Numbered from the stretch's first letter, positions 9,058-17,638 are shown. The stretch is DNA of 64,000 bases from Acidovorax benzenivorans (GCF_028680575.1 NZ_JAPCKI010000009.1:62001-126000), one strand, 5' to 3'. Translations and numbers: made by a program. The notes: generated by a model from the letters alone, not told the origin.

Positions 9058-9837
9058 TCAGAACACCAGCGGTGCCGATGCCGCCACCAGCGGCTGGGCC
9101 AGCCGCGCGCCGTCCTGGGCCCAGAACGTGAGGTCGGCCTGCTCGATGCGGGCCAGTGCGTTCTTCATGTGCTGCGCCGCCGCCGCGCGTGCGGCCACCG
9201 CGTCGCCCGCCTCGATAGCCCGCACGATCTGCGTGTGCTCGTGCGTCACCGCATCGGCAAAGTCGGTGCGCCGCGCTTCGTTGGCGCGGGTCACGCGGGT
9301 GGCGCCTTTGAGGAACTGCGCCAGATAGTCCAGCGTGCTGATCATGAACGGGTTGCCTGCCGCCTGGGCGATGGCGCGGTGGAACAGCACGTCTTCTTCC
9401 ACCCCGTCACGGCCGACGCGCACGGCGTCGGCGATCTGTTGCATGGCCTGGCGGATGGCGGCGATGTCGGCATCGGTGCGCCGCAGTGCGGCCAGCTCGG
9501 CCACTTCGGATTCGAGCGCACGTCGCACCTCCACGATCTGCATCACGGCCTCGCGCGACGCCGCGAGGGGCACATCGAACTGCAGCGGCTCGATGCCGGG
9601 CGCCAGTACATACACACCGCTGCCCTGCCGCGAATCCACCAGCCCCAGCGACTTGAGGCGCGAGATCGCCTCACGCACCACCGTGCGGCTAACCTGGAAC
9701 TGCTGCGCCAGCACGGCCTCGGTGGGAAGCTTGTCGGCCGCCTGGATGCGGCCTGTGCGTATTTCTGCCTCCAGTGCGCTGGCTACCTGGTCGGAGAGCT
9801 TGGCGTTGGGTTTGACGGCGGAGAACGGCGAAGACAT
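9058..9837 (-). CDS. FadR-family GntR transcriptional regulator, probable threonate-cluster repressor
   Basis: 259 aa from MSSPFSAVKPNAKLSDQVAS; another ATG five codons upstream (9852) is equally possible because no strong ribosome-binding site separates them. The winged helix-turn-helix (KLPTEAVLAQQFQVSRTVVREAISRL region) spans about residues 25-75. The all-helical FCD ligand domain follows, with metal-ligand-type residues in EEDVLFHRAIAQAAGN and HEHTQIVRAI. FCD regulators sense small acids. Its position directly upstream of the permease, on the same strand, makes it the likely regulator of the L-threonate genes through the site at 8778-8794. Confidence 0.88.
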   Translation of the reverse strand: MSSPFSAVKPNAKLSDQVASALEAEIRTGRIQAADKLPTEAVLAQQFQVSRTVVREAISRLKSLGLVDSRQGSGVYVLAPGIEPLQFDVPLAASREAVMQIVEVRRALESEVAELAALRRTDADIAAIRQAMQQIADAVRVGRDGVEEDVLFHRAIAQAAGNPFMISTLDYLAQFLKGATRVTRANEARRTDFADAVTHEHTQIVRAIEAGDAVAARAAAAQHMKNALARIEQADLTFWAQDGARLAQPLVAASAPLVF

Positions 9838-10143
9838 GGGTGAGGCGGGCATGAGTGGCGGCGGCAGTCCCGAAGGACGGCCGACTGTACCCCAAGACCC
9901 CAAGCGTTAGCTCAGGGAGCCGTGCCGTGCGCCCTCGCCCCTTGCCCAGGTTTCGCGCAAGTACCCGTCAGATCGAAACTGGCGTCTCGGGATGTTTGCA
10001 TAGGCGTCTGCACATGGGCTTTTTCAAATGATCAACCTTCCGCCGTTGCCTGAACAGCGATGACTGGCCACGCACCGCTGAGGGCAGCACACGATCTGCT
10101 GGTGCTGGGCCAGCGTTGGGTGTCCGGCACCGCGAAGGTCAGA
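9838..10143. other. Intergenic region without recognised features
   Basis: 306 bp between the GntR gene start and the 3' end of the hydrolase gene. I see no open frame with coding character, no strong hairpin and no repeat copy. The regulator promoter must lie in its left part. Confidence 0.5.
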
Positions 10144-11400
10144 TCAATTTGCCACCTTTAACCGCTGCATAAGCCAGTTCGCTGTGAAATCAAAGTGCTC
10201 ACGCATGTGCAATTCCGCCGTGTGGCCGTCGCCTCCATAGACCAACTGGGTCACGTTGAAGCCGAGAGCAGCAAGAGATGAAGGTTCATCTTTGGACACA
10301 AGATCTTCGTGGATCCCGTTCACCATCAGAATGGGCTTTTGCAACTGCGCCATCGTCGGCGTCTTCAATTGGCGTGAGAGTTGGAAGGCTTCATAGTAAT
10401 TGCACATTGTTTGCCGAGGTGTTGTGCGCGGATCCATGTTCGCAAACATGGTGTACGGCGCGACGATCCATGCAGGAGCAATCATGCAATGCGCGCTCCC
10501 AAAGCTGGAGTCGCTAGGGCCGCCAATGTTGACAACCGCTTTGTAGAGATCATTCTTCAACCCGCCAAGCGTTGCCAAATAGCCTCCCATGCTCCAGCCA
10601 TACACAGCCACTCGGCTGGCATCCAGATCACTGCGTTGTTTGATGTAGTCGGCAATGGCGTCGAACATCACATGGGAGTCGGGGTGGAACCCCAGCTGGT
10701 TCTCCCCGGTATCTGGGTTCTCCACAACGATCGTTGCGAACCCACGACCTGCGAAGTAGTCGCTGTGCCGGATCATCTCCGTCTTCAAGTTGTCGAGGCC
10801 GCCAAGAATTACCAAAGTCGGCAGCTTTGCATCGCCGCTGGGGCGTGTGGATGGGGTGCGGAAGTAGCCCATGAACTCTTTGCCGCCGGTCTTGAAGGCA
10901 ATCCGCTGGAGCGGTTTTCCCAAGGCTGCATAGGCTTGTTCGGTTGCGTGCAGATCCGCAGCGGGGACCCGCTTGGGGATCCGGTTCATCCGCAAGTAGA
11001 AAGCGGCCTTTTTGTAGGCGGCCGATGCCTCCATGTTGTCTCCCCGCTCAGCGGCCGCGCGTGCTCTTTCTGCATACATCTGCGCGGGCTTGCTGAACGT
11101 TGCTTGCCAGACCGGTTGCGATGGCCCCGTGTGTTCTGGCAGCGCTCCAACGACTTCGTCAAAGGTCCGCGCTTCGATCCCGGCATCTTCTAGCCACCAG
11201 CAGATGTTGAACTTGAACGAAGGATGCATGTGAGCGATGCCCCCGGGGTACTCCGCCTGCCCCTTTTCGCAGAAATCGGCCATGCTGCTCGCGGCCTTGA
11301 CGGAAGGAACGCTCTGCGCTGCGGACTGTTGCGGCGCTGCCGCGATCAGCAAACTGGTTCCGAAGGTCGTTAAAAGTTTCAAAGCCATTTTGTTCTTCAC
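10144..11400 (-). CDS. Secreted alpha/beta hydrolase (dienelactone hydrolase/prolyl-oligopeptidase-like)
   Basis: 418 aa from a GTG start preceded by AAAGGA at good spacing; the next ATG lies four codons in. A signal peptide (LLTTFGTSLLIAAAPQQSAAQ) predicts export. The N-terminal helical part (to about residue 160) is followed by an alpha/beta hydrolase fold with the nucleophile elbow GWSMGGY, a likely acid in GIHEDLV and the catalytic His in GGDGHTAEL. Several Cys residues could form disulfides. It is probably an esterase or peptidase of unknown substrate. The DNA looks lower in GC than its surroundings, as in the next two genes. Confidence 0.75.
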   Translation of the reverse strand: MKNKMALKLLTTFGTSLLIAAAPQQSAAQSVPSVKAASSMADFCEKGQAEYPGGIAHMHPSFKFNICWWLEDAGIEARTFDEVVGALPEHTGPSQPVWQATFSKPAQMYAERARAAAERGDNMEASAAYKKAAFYLRMNRIPKRVPAADLHATEQAYAALGKPLQRIAFKTGGKEFMGYFRTPSTRPSGDAKLPTLVILGGLDNLKTEMIRHSDYFAGRGFATIVVENPDTGENQLGFHPDSHVMFDAIADYIKQRSDLDASRVAVYGWSMGGYLATLGGLKNDLYKAVVNIGGPSDSSFGSAHCMIAPAWIVAPYTMFANMDPRTTPRQTMCNYYEAFQLSRQLKTPTMAQLQKPILMVNGIHEDLVSKDEPSSLAALGFNVTQLVYGGDGHTAELHMREHFDFTANWLMQRLKVAN

Positions 11401-11535
11401 GGTCTTTCCTTTCTTGGGTCACTCGTTGAGGCGCGGCAAGGCGCTGAGATGACGGATGGTTGACGGGGTGCGTTGCGCACGCTTGGTTTGGCTGCTCACG
11501 CCCGTCACAAGAACGACGCAGCCGTGTGCCTGGCG

Positions 11536-12585
11536 CTATCGGTTCGGCACACTTGGCAGCCAGCCATGGCCGCGATACCAGGCGACCGTGTCAGCCACCG
11601 TTTGCTCCACCGGGCGAAACTTCAACTGAAGTTGTTGCGCACTTTTGGCGTGATTGAAATGGCTGCGCCCCGCTTCTTTGCGCATCAGCCGCACAGTGGC
11701 CAAGCTGAGCAAGATGGGTTTGCCGGTGATGTGTGCGTAGAGTTCTTGCACGCCCGCCAAGAGATACAGGAGCGGAAAGGGCAGATTGCGCGTGGGCGTT
11801 TTGATGCCCGCGATCTTTCCTACCAAAGGCACCAGTTCCTGCATCGTCATGTGGCGGCCGGCCGCCAGATAGCGTTCGCCCCGCAGCCCCTGCTCTGCCG
11901 CTGAAATCTGCGCATTTGCTACGTCGCGGGCATCCACAACGGAAAAGCTGCCGGGCACCAGCCCCGGTAGTTTTCCAAGCACCACATCGTTGACAAACTG
12001 CCCGGAGGAGGTGGGGCCGATATCGGCTGGCCCCCACATCCATCCCGGCAAGATGAAGCTCGCATGCATGTCCGGGTGCGCCGCCAGAAAGGCCGACACG
12101 GCTTGATCGGCCAGTATTTTGCTGCGGTAGTAGTCGTCCTCGGCATCTGCCAGGTCACGCAGGCAGGTCTCATCAATGGGCACGCCTGGCTCGCCATTGA
12201 GCACCGCAATGGACGAGGTCTGAATGAAGCGTCGGATGCCCGCGTCATATGCCCGTTCGATGAGGTCCTTCGTGCCGTCTACATTGATGCGCTTGAGTTC
12301 TGCCCAGTGGCTACCGCCTTTGAAGTTGTCCCTGAAGAACGCAGCGGTGTGAAACACCACGTCACAACCCTGGAGTGCGCGGGAGAAGGCGGGCACGTCC
12401 GCCATGTCGCCCTGCACCAATTCGACACCTTCCACCCCTGCAAACTGCTGCTGACCTTTGGCTTTCGAGCGCACGAGTGCCTTGACGGAATAACCCCGCG
12501 CGACCAGTTCGCGCACAAGATTGTTTCCGAGGAGACCGGTAGCGCCCGTGACAAAAGCGGCCCGCAAGCCCTTGGATTGTTTCAT
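11536..12585 (-). CDS. NAD(P)-dependent epimerase/dehydratase (dihydroflavonol-4-reductase-like extended SDR)
   Basis: 349 aa. The N-terminal cofactor motif GATGLLG is preceded by FVTGAT, DMADVPAF lies at the strand-3 Asp, and the active site is DYYRSK (YxxxK) near residue 155. FHTAAFFRDNFKGG fits extended SDRs that reduce keto groups or make sugar-nucleotide derivatives. Substrate unknown. It may be cotranscribed with the hydrolase downstream (135 bp gap) and is divergent from the TetR gene, with a clear palindrome between them. Expected to be a TetR-controlled gene. Confidence 0.82.
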   Translation of the reverse strand: MKQSKGLRAAFVTGATGLLGNNLVRELVARGYSVKALVRSKAKGQQQFAGVEGVELVQGDMADVPAFSRALQGCDVVFHTAAFFRDNFKGGSHWAELKRINVDGTKDLIERAYDAGIRRFIQTSSIAVLNGEPGVPIDETCLRDLADAEDDYYRSKILADQAVSAFLAAHPDMHASFILPGWMWGPADIGPTSSGQFVNDVVLGKLPGLVPGSFSVVDARDVANAQISAAEQGLRGERYLAAGRHMTMQELVPLVGKIAGIKTPTRNLPFPLLYLLAGVQELYAHITGKPILLSLATVRLMRKEAGRSHFNHAKSAQQLQLKFRPVEQTVADTVAWYRGHGWLPSVPNR

Positions 12586-12638
12586 GTCGATTGAACTTCA
12601 AAAATCAAATGATCTTTCAGTTTATCGGCGTGCAAACT

Positions 12639-12656
12639 AAATATCAAGTGATATTT
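12639..12656. promoter_or_regulatory. Perfect palindromic operator, probable TetR site
   Basis: AAATATCA-AG-TGATATTT has perfect 8-bp arms and sits between the divergent reductase (start 12585) and TetR (start 12732) genes. A related ATCA-AA-TGAT lies nearby at 12604-12613. The position suits autorepression plus control of the reductase/hydrolase pair. Confidence 0.7.
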
Positions 12657-12731
12657 GAAAGCTGTGCTTAGCCTGGCTGCACCGGCACGTGCCCCGGGTT
12701 TATCTCGAAAGTTCATGTGATATCTTTGGGC

Positions 12732-13364
12732 ATGAGCCCCACGACAGCTAGAAAGCGCCTGAGCCGAGAGGAAAGCCAAGCGCAAACGCGCGAACGCCTG
12801 ATCGAAACTGCGCAGCAGTTGTTTGTTGCGAACGGGTATGGGGGCGCGTCCATCCGCGACATTGCGAACAAGGCGGGCTACTCCCAAGGCGCGTTCTATT
12901 CCAACTTTTCGAGCAAGGAAGATGTGCTCCTGGAGTTGCTGCGACGTCACATGGCGGCAGAAGCGGCCCAGCTATCCCGGCTTATGTCCAACGATGGGCG
13001 GGACTCCGAGCGGATGCTTGCCGAACTTGATGTCTGGGCTTCCACACTCAACCAGGATGCCGATTGGTGCATGCTTTCCATCGAGCTGCAGTTGCATGCC
13101 AACCGCAGTAAGACCTTTGCTGCGGAGTACCAAAAGGTGTGGGATCAGCATCGGTTCGAACTTGGCCGCGTGATAGGCCAGTTGTTCAACAAGCTTGGGC
13201 GAGTTCCTCCTGAGGAGCCAGGGGAACTGGCTGCCGCTTTCATGGCACTCTCGCATGGCCTGGCGTTGCAGCGAATGTCCACGCGCCCTGATTCCTCGGG
13301 GCGGCTGATCATGGCGTTCCTACGCGGCCTGATTGCCAATGCGGAGCGTGAAAATGCAGAGTGA
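12732..13364 (+). CDS. TetR-family transcriptional regulator
   Basis: 210 aa from MSPTTARKRLSREESQAQTR; a GTG five codons earlier (12717) is an alternative. The N-terminal helix-turn-helix is clear: TRERLIETAQQLF, GYGGASIRDIANKAGYSQGAFYSNF and SSKEDVLLELL. The C-terminal helical ligand domain has no recognisable specificity. It is divergent from the reductase gene over the palindrome at 12639-12656. Probably a repressor that responds to a hydrophobic or aromatic ligand handled by the hydrolase and reductase; the ligand is unknown. Confidence 0.9.
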   Translation: MSPTTARKRLSREESQAQTRERLIETAQQLFVANGYGGASIRDIANKAGYSQGAFYSNFSSKEDVLLELLRRHMAAEAAQLSRLMSNDGRDSERMLAELDVWASTLNQDADWCMLSIELQLHANRSKTFAAEYQKVWDQHRFELGRVIGQLFNKLGRVPPEEPGELAAAFMALSHGLALQRMSTRPDSSGRLIMAFLRGLIANAERENAE

Positions 13365-13462
13365 GTGCGGGTGGCAATGTTCAGATTTGTGTTGACTGCA
13401 ACGCAGTGATCATCTTGCCGCTTGGCTAGGCGCCGCCCGCCGTATTGCGCAGGGCGATGTGC

Positions 13463-14503
13463 CTACTTGGCAGTCGTCGGCGCAGTGCATGGCTCACTCA
13501 TTCCTGCCATGCCGGCCAGCCGCTGCAAGCGGGAGCGGTTCTCCATGCAGGCCTTGTACTCAGTCTCCTGCGCCTTCTGCTGGGTCAGTTGCGCGGCGCG
13601 CGCGCGCTCGGCCTGCAACTGGGCGATGCGCTCGCGGATCTGCGGCATCACGGCCAGGGCGGCTTTTTCGCCTTCCACGATGGCATTGGCGCGCTGGCTG
13701 AAGTCAGCAGCGCCGATGTCCAGCACCTGGGGACGGATGATCACGTCGGCCCGGGCCAGCTCGGCTTGGCCCAGTTTCTGGCCCATGATGGCAATCGACT
13801 GGTTCAGCGCGCCCAGCATGTTGCCCGGCGTCTGGCCACGGGCCTTGTTGGAGATGTCCACGGCAATCACGATGTCGGCGCCCAGTTGGCGTGCGGCATC
13901 CACCGGCACGGGGCTCACGATGCCGCCATCCACAAAGTGGTATTTGCCGATGGTGACGGGCTGGAACACGCCGGGCACGCTGCTCGATGCACGCACGGCC
14001 TGGCCGGTGTTGCCGCGTGCGAACACGGTGCGCTCGCCGTCTTCGAGCCGTGTGGCCACCACCACAAAGGGCTTGGCCATCTGCTCCAGCGGCTTGCGGC
14101 GCACCTGCTCGTTCACATAGTCTTCGAGTTTCTGGCCCAGCACCAGCCCGCCGGACGAGAGCTGCAGGTCGCGGATCTTGGCCTCGTCCAGCGCCACGGC
14201 CTTTTCCTGCATGTCAAAGGCGTTCATGCCGCTGGCATACAGGGCACCCACCACGCTGCCCGCGCTGGTGCCGGAGATGACGGCAGGCGCAAAGCCATTG
14301 GCCTCCAGCATCTTGATCACGCCGATGTGCGCAAAGCCCTTGGCTGCGCCGCCTCCGAGGGCGATGCCAATGCGAAGGGGTGCCGCGGTGGACGGCTGCG
14401 CATCGACGGCCACCGTCGGCCGGGCTGGTGTCGTGCCGCCGCAGGCCGCCAGGCCCAGGGCGGTGCAAAGTGCCAGGGAGTGCAAAAGAAGCGACGGGCG
14501 CAT
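13463..14503 (-). CDS. Patatin-like phospholipase lipoprotein (RssA-like)
   Basis: 346 aa from MRPSLLLHSLALCTALGLAACGG, a lipoprotein signal with lipobox LAAC. The patatin domain has the oxyanion loop GIALGGGAAKGFAHIG, the nucleophile motif GTSAGS and the catalytic Asp in DGGIVSP. The C-terminus is helical and rich in Ala, Glu and Gln (ERIAQLQAERARAAQLTQQKAQE), probably a coiled coil. It should be a membrane-anchored serine lipase/acyl hydrolase. It stands alone, convergent with TetR. Confidence 0.88.
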   Translation of the reverse strand: MRPSLLLHSLALCTALGLAACGGTTPARPTVAVDAQPSTAAPLRIGIALGGGAAKGFAHIGVIKMLEANGFAPAVISGTSAGSVVGALYASGMNAFDMQEKAVALDEAKIRDLQLSSGGLVLGQKLEDYVNEQVRRKPLEQMAKPFVVVATRLEDGERTVFARGNTGQAVRASSSVPGVFQPVTIGKYHFVDGGIVSPVPVDAARQLGADIVIAVDISNKARGQTPGNMLGALNQSIAIMGQKLGQAELARADVIIRPQVLDIGAADFSQRANAIVEGEKAALAVMPQIRERIAQLQAERARAAQLTQQKAQETEYKACMENRSRLQRLAGMAGMSEPCTAPTTAK

Positions 14504-14621
14504 GCCGGGAAATCCTGCTATCCAGAAGGGGCGGGCAGTATATGCCGCCGTGCGGCGCGTTGGGCAACTGCTTGTGCCAAGGGGCTGCCGGCGCATCCCT
14601 TGCGCTGGCGGTGTTCCCCTT

Positions 14622-14645
14622 CCCGAATCGCGCTAGCGATTCGGG
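14622..14645 (-). terminator. Strong hairpin after the NMT1-type ABC operon
   Basis: CCCGAATCGC-GCTA-GCGATTCGGG is a perfect 10-bp stem, extendable by CCTT/AAGG pairs, lying 46 bp beyond the permease stop. No T-run follows on the minus strand, so termination could be Rho-dependent. Confidence 0.55.
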
Positions 14646-14690
14646 AGAAGGGTGAAGGCGCTGAAGGCGACTCAGGGGATGCAACCCTAC

Positions 14691-15458
14691 CTACTCTCCC
14701 TGCGACCCGCGATGCGCCCAGCCCGTGGTGCGTTTTTCAATCCAGCTGAACAGCTCGTACATGACCATGGCCATCGCTCCCACCACCATCAGGCCTGCAA
14801 ACGCCAGGCCCATCTGCATGGACGAGCCCGCGCTGATGAGCAGGTAGCCAATGCCTTCGTTGGCAGCAGTCATCTCCGACACCGTGGTGCCCACAAAGGC
14901 CAGGGTGATGGCGACCTTGAGCGAGCCGTAGAAGTACGGCATGGAGCGTGGCAGGCCCACCTTGGTCAACACATCCCAGCGCTTGGCGCCCAGCACGCGC
15001 AGCACGTCTTCCAGCTCGGGCTCCAGGGTGGCGAGGCCGGTGGCGATGTTGACCATGATGGGGAAGAAGCTGATAAGAAAGGCCGTGAGGATGGCCGGGC
15101 CCACGCCAATGCCGAACCACACCACCAGGATGGGCACGAACGCTGCCTTGGGCAGCGCGTTGAAGGCCGTCATCAGCGGGTACACGGCGGCGTAGGCCAG
15201 GCGTGAAGAGCCGATCACAAAGCCCAGCAGCACCCCCACCACGATGGCGATGCCAAAACCGGCCATGGTCACCCAGAAGGTACGCCAGGCGTGGCCTGCG
15301 ATGACGCCGCTGAACTCCGTCAGCTGTACGCCGATGGCCCAGGGGCTGGGGAAGAGGTATTCAGGGATGCTGAAGGCCGAGCAGATGATTTGCCACAGCA
15401 GAATGGTGGCGGTCAGCAGCAGCCAGGGAGACCAGCGCTCTACAGTTTTCTTGTGCAT
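14691..15458 (-). CDS. ABC transporter permease (SsuC/TauC type)
   Basis: 255 aa with about six transmembrane segments. The BPD_transp_1 coupling region is AFNALPKAAFVPILVVWFGIGVGPAI (EAA-type loop, short form of the motif). It belongs to the NitT/TauT/SsuC group and should form a homodimer in the inner membrane with the ATPase encoded 18 bp upstream and the binding protein at 16374. The substrate cannot be read from the sequence; the riboswitch-like leader of the operon suggests a purine-related compound. Confidence 0.88.
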   Translation of the reverse strand: MHKKTVERWSPWLLLTATILLWQIICSAFSIPEYLFPSPWAIGVQLTEFSGVIAGHAWRTFWVTMAGFGIAIVVGVLLGFVIGSSRLAYAAVYPLMTAFNALPKAAFVPILVVWFGIGVGPAILTAFLISFFPIMVNIATGLATLEPELEDVLRVLGAKRWDVLTKVGLPRSMPYFYGSLKVAITLAFVGTTVSEMTAANEGIGYLLISAGSSMQMGLAFAGLMVVGAMAMVMYELFSWIEKRTTGWAHRGSQGE

Positions 15459-15476
15459 GGTGGGGCGGTTTACGGG

Positions 15477-16301
15477 TTACTGCTGGATGGGCGCGCCTGC
15501 TTTGCGCAGTGCGCCGATGTGGCCGCGCAGTTCATGCACGATGTCGGTGAATTCCTTGGTGTAGGTCACCTCCAGGTCGCGCGGGCGGGGCAGCTCGATC
15601 TCCTTCCTCACCACAAACCGACCCGGGCTCTTGCTCATCACGTACACCGTGTCGGCCAGGAAGACCGACTCGCGCAGGTCGTGTGTGACCAGGATCACGT
15701 TGAATTTCTGCTCGGTCCACAGGTCGCGCAGGATGCACCACAGCTCCTCGCGCGTGAAGGCGTCGAGCGCGCCAAAGGGCTCGTCCAGCAGCAGCATCTT
15801 GGGCTCGTGGATCAGCGCGCGGCAGATGCTGGCGCGCTGCTGCATGCCGCCGGACAGCTGCCAGGGGAACTTGTCCTCGTAGCCCGCCAGCCCCACTTTT
15901 TGCAGCAGCTTGCGGGCACGCTCTTCGTACTCCTTGCGCTTTTGCTTGAAGTGGCTGCGGTAGGGCTCGACGATCTCCAGCGGCAGCAGCACGTTGTCCA
16001 CCGTGGTGCGCCAGGGCAGCAGCGAAGGCGCCTGGAAGGCCATGCCCGAGACCTTGAGCGGCCCCGTCACCGGCTGCCCGTCGATGAGGATCTTGCCCAT
16101 CGACGGCATCTTCAGCCCCGTGGCCAGCTTCATGAAGGTGGACTTGCCGCAGCCCGAGGGGCCGACGATGGCGATGAACTCGCCCTGCCGCACCTGCAGG
16201 TCGATGGCCTCCACCGCAAACTGGTTCTTCGCGCGCAGTTCGTCGTTGTAGGCGAGCCAGACGTCGCGGAAGTCCACAAAATAATTGTCAGCAGCCTGCA
16301 T
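15477..16301 (-). CDS. ABC transporter ATP-binding protein (SsuB/TauB type)
   Basis: 274 aa from MQAADNYFVDFRDVWLAYND; a GTG nine codons upstream lies in the repeat and is less likely. All nucleotide-binding motifs are present: Walker A GPSGCGKST, Q-loop FQAPSLLPW, signature LSGGMQQR, Walker B LLLDEPFGALD and H-loop VTHD. It energises import with the permease downstream. An AGCT/GCGC repeat copy (R2) separates it from the binding-protein gene. It may also serve the orphan binding protein at 2148-3176. Confidence 0.92.
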   Translation of the reverse strand: MQAADNYFVDFRDVWLAYNDELRAKNQFAVEAIDLQVRQGEFIAIVGPSGCGKSTFMKLATGLKMPSMGKILIDGQPVTGPLKVSGMAFQAPSLLPWRTTVDNVLLPLEIVEPYRSHFKQKRKEYEERARKLLQKVGLAGYEDKFPWQLSGGMQQRASICRALIHEPKMLLLDEPFGALDAFTREELWCILRDLWTEQKFNVILVTHDLRESVFLADTVYVMSKSPGRFVVRKEIELPRPRDLEVTYTKEFTDIVHELRGHIGALRKAGAPIQQ

Positions 16302-16321
16302 GGAAGTTTTTGTGCTCAGAA

Positions 16322-16371
16322 AGGCCACAAGCGCAATAGCATAATGCGCCTGCAGCTATCAAATTGATAGT
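16322..16371 (-). repeat. AGCT/GCGC dispersed repeat, copy R2
   Basis: On the minus strand: AGCTGCAGGCGC, 12 nt, GCGC, then GGCC. It begins immediately after the stop codon of the binding-protein gene, with the tail CTATCAAATTTGATAG-like palindrome next to the TAA. It lies inside the operon, between the binding-protein and ATPase genes. Confidence 0.75.
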
Positions 16372-16373
16372 AA

Positions 16374-17405
16374 TTACTTCTTCGGCAGGATGTTCAGCTC
16401 AGCGGTGCTGGGCAGAAAGCTGGCGTTCCATACATCTTCGGCGTTCACACGTGTCTTGGTGTTGAACGCGTCCGACACCTGCGACGCCATCAGCGAGAGG
16501 CGGCCGGCCTTGAGCTGGCCAAAGCCTTCTGCACGTGCGTCGGGGCTGTTGATGACGGTGTCGATGGCCAGTTGCAGGCGGCGGGTTTCGAGGGGCACGT
16601 TCACGATGCCATCGCGCGCCTTCACATGCTCAATGGCGGCGGCGGGGTTGGCGATCACTTCCTTGGCCCCCTTGGTGAAGGCAGACAGGAACGCCTTGAT
16701 GGCGGCCGGGTTCTCCTTGATGAGCTTGGGCGACGCGATGATCACGTTGCCGTAGAGCTTCACGCCGAAGTCCGCGTAGGGCAGCACCACCACGTCGGCG
16801 GCCTTGGCGCCACGGGCTTCCAGGTTGAGCAGCGAGGTGAAGGTGAAGCCGGTGATGGCGTCCACATCGCCGCGCACCAGCATGGTTTCGCGCAGCGGCG
16901 GGTCCATGGCGGTCCAGGTCACGGCGCCGATGCCGTTGGCCTTCTGGAAGATGGGGAATGCGCGGCGGCCCGCGTCGAAAACGGGTGCGCCCAGCTTCTT
17001 GCCCGCCAGGTCGGCGGGCTTGGTGATGCCGCTCTTTTTCAGCGCCATGACCGAGGCGGGGGTGTTGTTGTAGACCACCATCACCGCGACGGGCTTGTTC
17101 TGCGCGTCGGGGTTGTTGGCGTGGAACTCCATCACGGCGGCCAGGTCGGCAAAACCCATGTCATATGTGCCCGAGGCCACGCGCTGCACGGCACCGCCTG
17201 ATCCATTGCCCGCGTCCACCGCGACGTCCAGCCCTGCGGCCTTGAAGTAACCCTTGGCCACCGGCTGCAGGAACAGCGCGGAGGGGCCTTCAAAACGCCA
17301 GTCGAGCTGGAACTTGATGGGCGTGGTGGCCTGGGCCTGTGCCAGCGAGGTTCCGCCGATCAGAGCCAGGGCGGCAGCGGTTTGCATAAACAGTCTTTTT
17401 TTCAT
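16374..17405 (-). CDS. NMT1/THI5-like ABC transporter substrate-binding protein
   Basis: 343 aa from MKKRLFMQTAAALALIGG with an AQAQ cleavage site. It is a two-lobe NMT1 fold (FQLDWRFEGPSALFLQPVAKGYFKA; GSGGAVQRVASGTYDMGFADL). It resembles the binding protein at 2148-3176 along its length. First gene of an operon with ATPase and permease. The family covers pyrimidine, riboflavin, sulfonate and nitrate binders. Its leader contains a structure resembling the NMT1-motif xanthine/urate riboswitch, so a purine-oxidation product or related nitrogenous base is the best guess. Confidence 0.88.
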   Translation of the reverse strand: MKKRLFMQTAAALALIGGTSLAQAQATTPIKFQLDWRFEGPSALFLQPVAKGYFKAAGLDVAVDAGNGSGGAVQRVASGTYDMGFADLAAVMEFHANNPDAQNKPVAVMVVYNNTPASVMALKKSGITKPADLAGKKLGAPVFDAGRRAFPIFQKANGIGAVTWTAMDPPLRETMLVRGDVDAITGFTFTSLLNLEARGAKAADVVVLPYADFGVKLYGNVIIASPKLIKENPAAIKAFLSAFTKGAKEVIANPAAAIEHVKARDGIVNVPLETRRLQLAIDTVINSPDARAEGFGQLKAGRLSLMASQVSDAFNTKTRVNAEDVWNASFLPSTAELNILPKK

Positions 17406-17464
17406 CGGGGGCTCCTGTCGGGCGAGGGGAAATGCGGTGAGGGAAGGCATGGGCCCCATCCAAG

Positions 17465-17498
17465 GGGCATATACCTGCAGTCAGCAAAAACGATGCCC
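17465..17498 (-). promoter_or_regulatory. Candidate xanthine (NMT1-motif) riboswitch aptamer
   Basis: On the minus strand GGGCAU at 17498-17493 pairs with AUGCCC at 17470-17465, enclosing GCUGACUGCAGGUAUA. A nearby alternative stem, GCCCC with GGGGC, would compete with the 3' strand of the first stem. The motif lies about 60 nt before an NMT1-family gene, the context for which the NMT1 motif was named. Sequence agreement is from memory of the consensus and was not scored against a covariance model. Confidence 0.45.
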
Positions 17499-17613
17499 GG
17501 TTTGCGCATGTGGGTGTTTTGCTGCGTTCCATTGTTCACCGAAGTGGTGCATGCAAACATGCTGAGTTTCCCGAAATGGTGCAGACGCAGTGCGAGGGGC
17601 TGTCGCGCCCATG

Positions 17614-17638
17614 AAAAACGGGGCCCGTGGGCCCCGTT
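17614..17638 (-). terminator. Rho-independent terminator of maeB
   Basis: On the minus strand AACGGGGCCC-AC-GGGCCCCGTT is followed by TTTTT. It lies about 70 bp after the malic enzyme stop codon. Confidence 0.85.

Noticed and set aside
13395-13407. ACTGC-AAC-GCAGT as a terminator between TetR and the patatin-like gene
   Set aside because: Only a 5-bp stem with no T-run; too weak to call.
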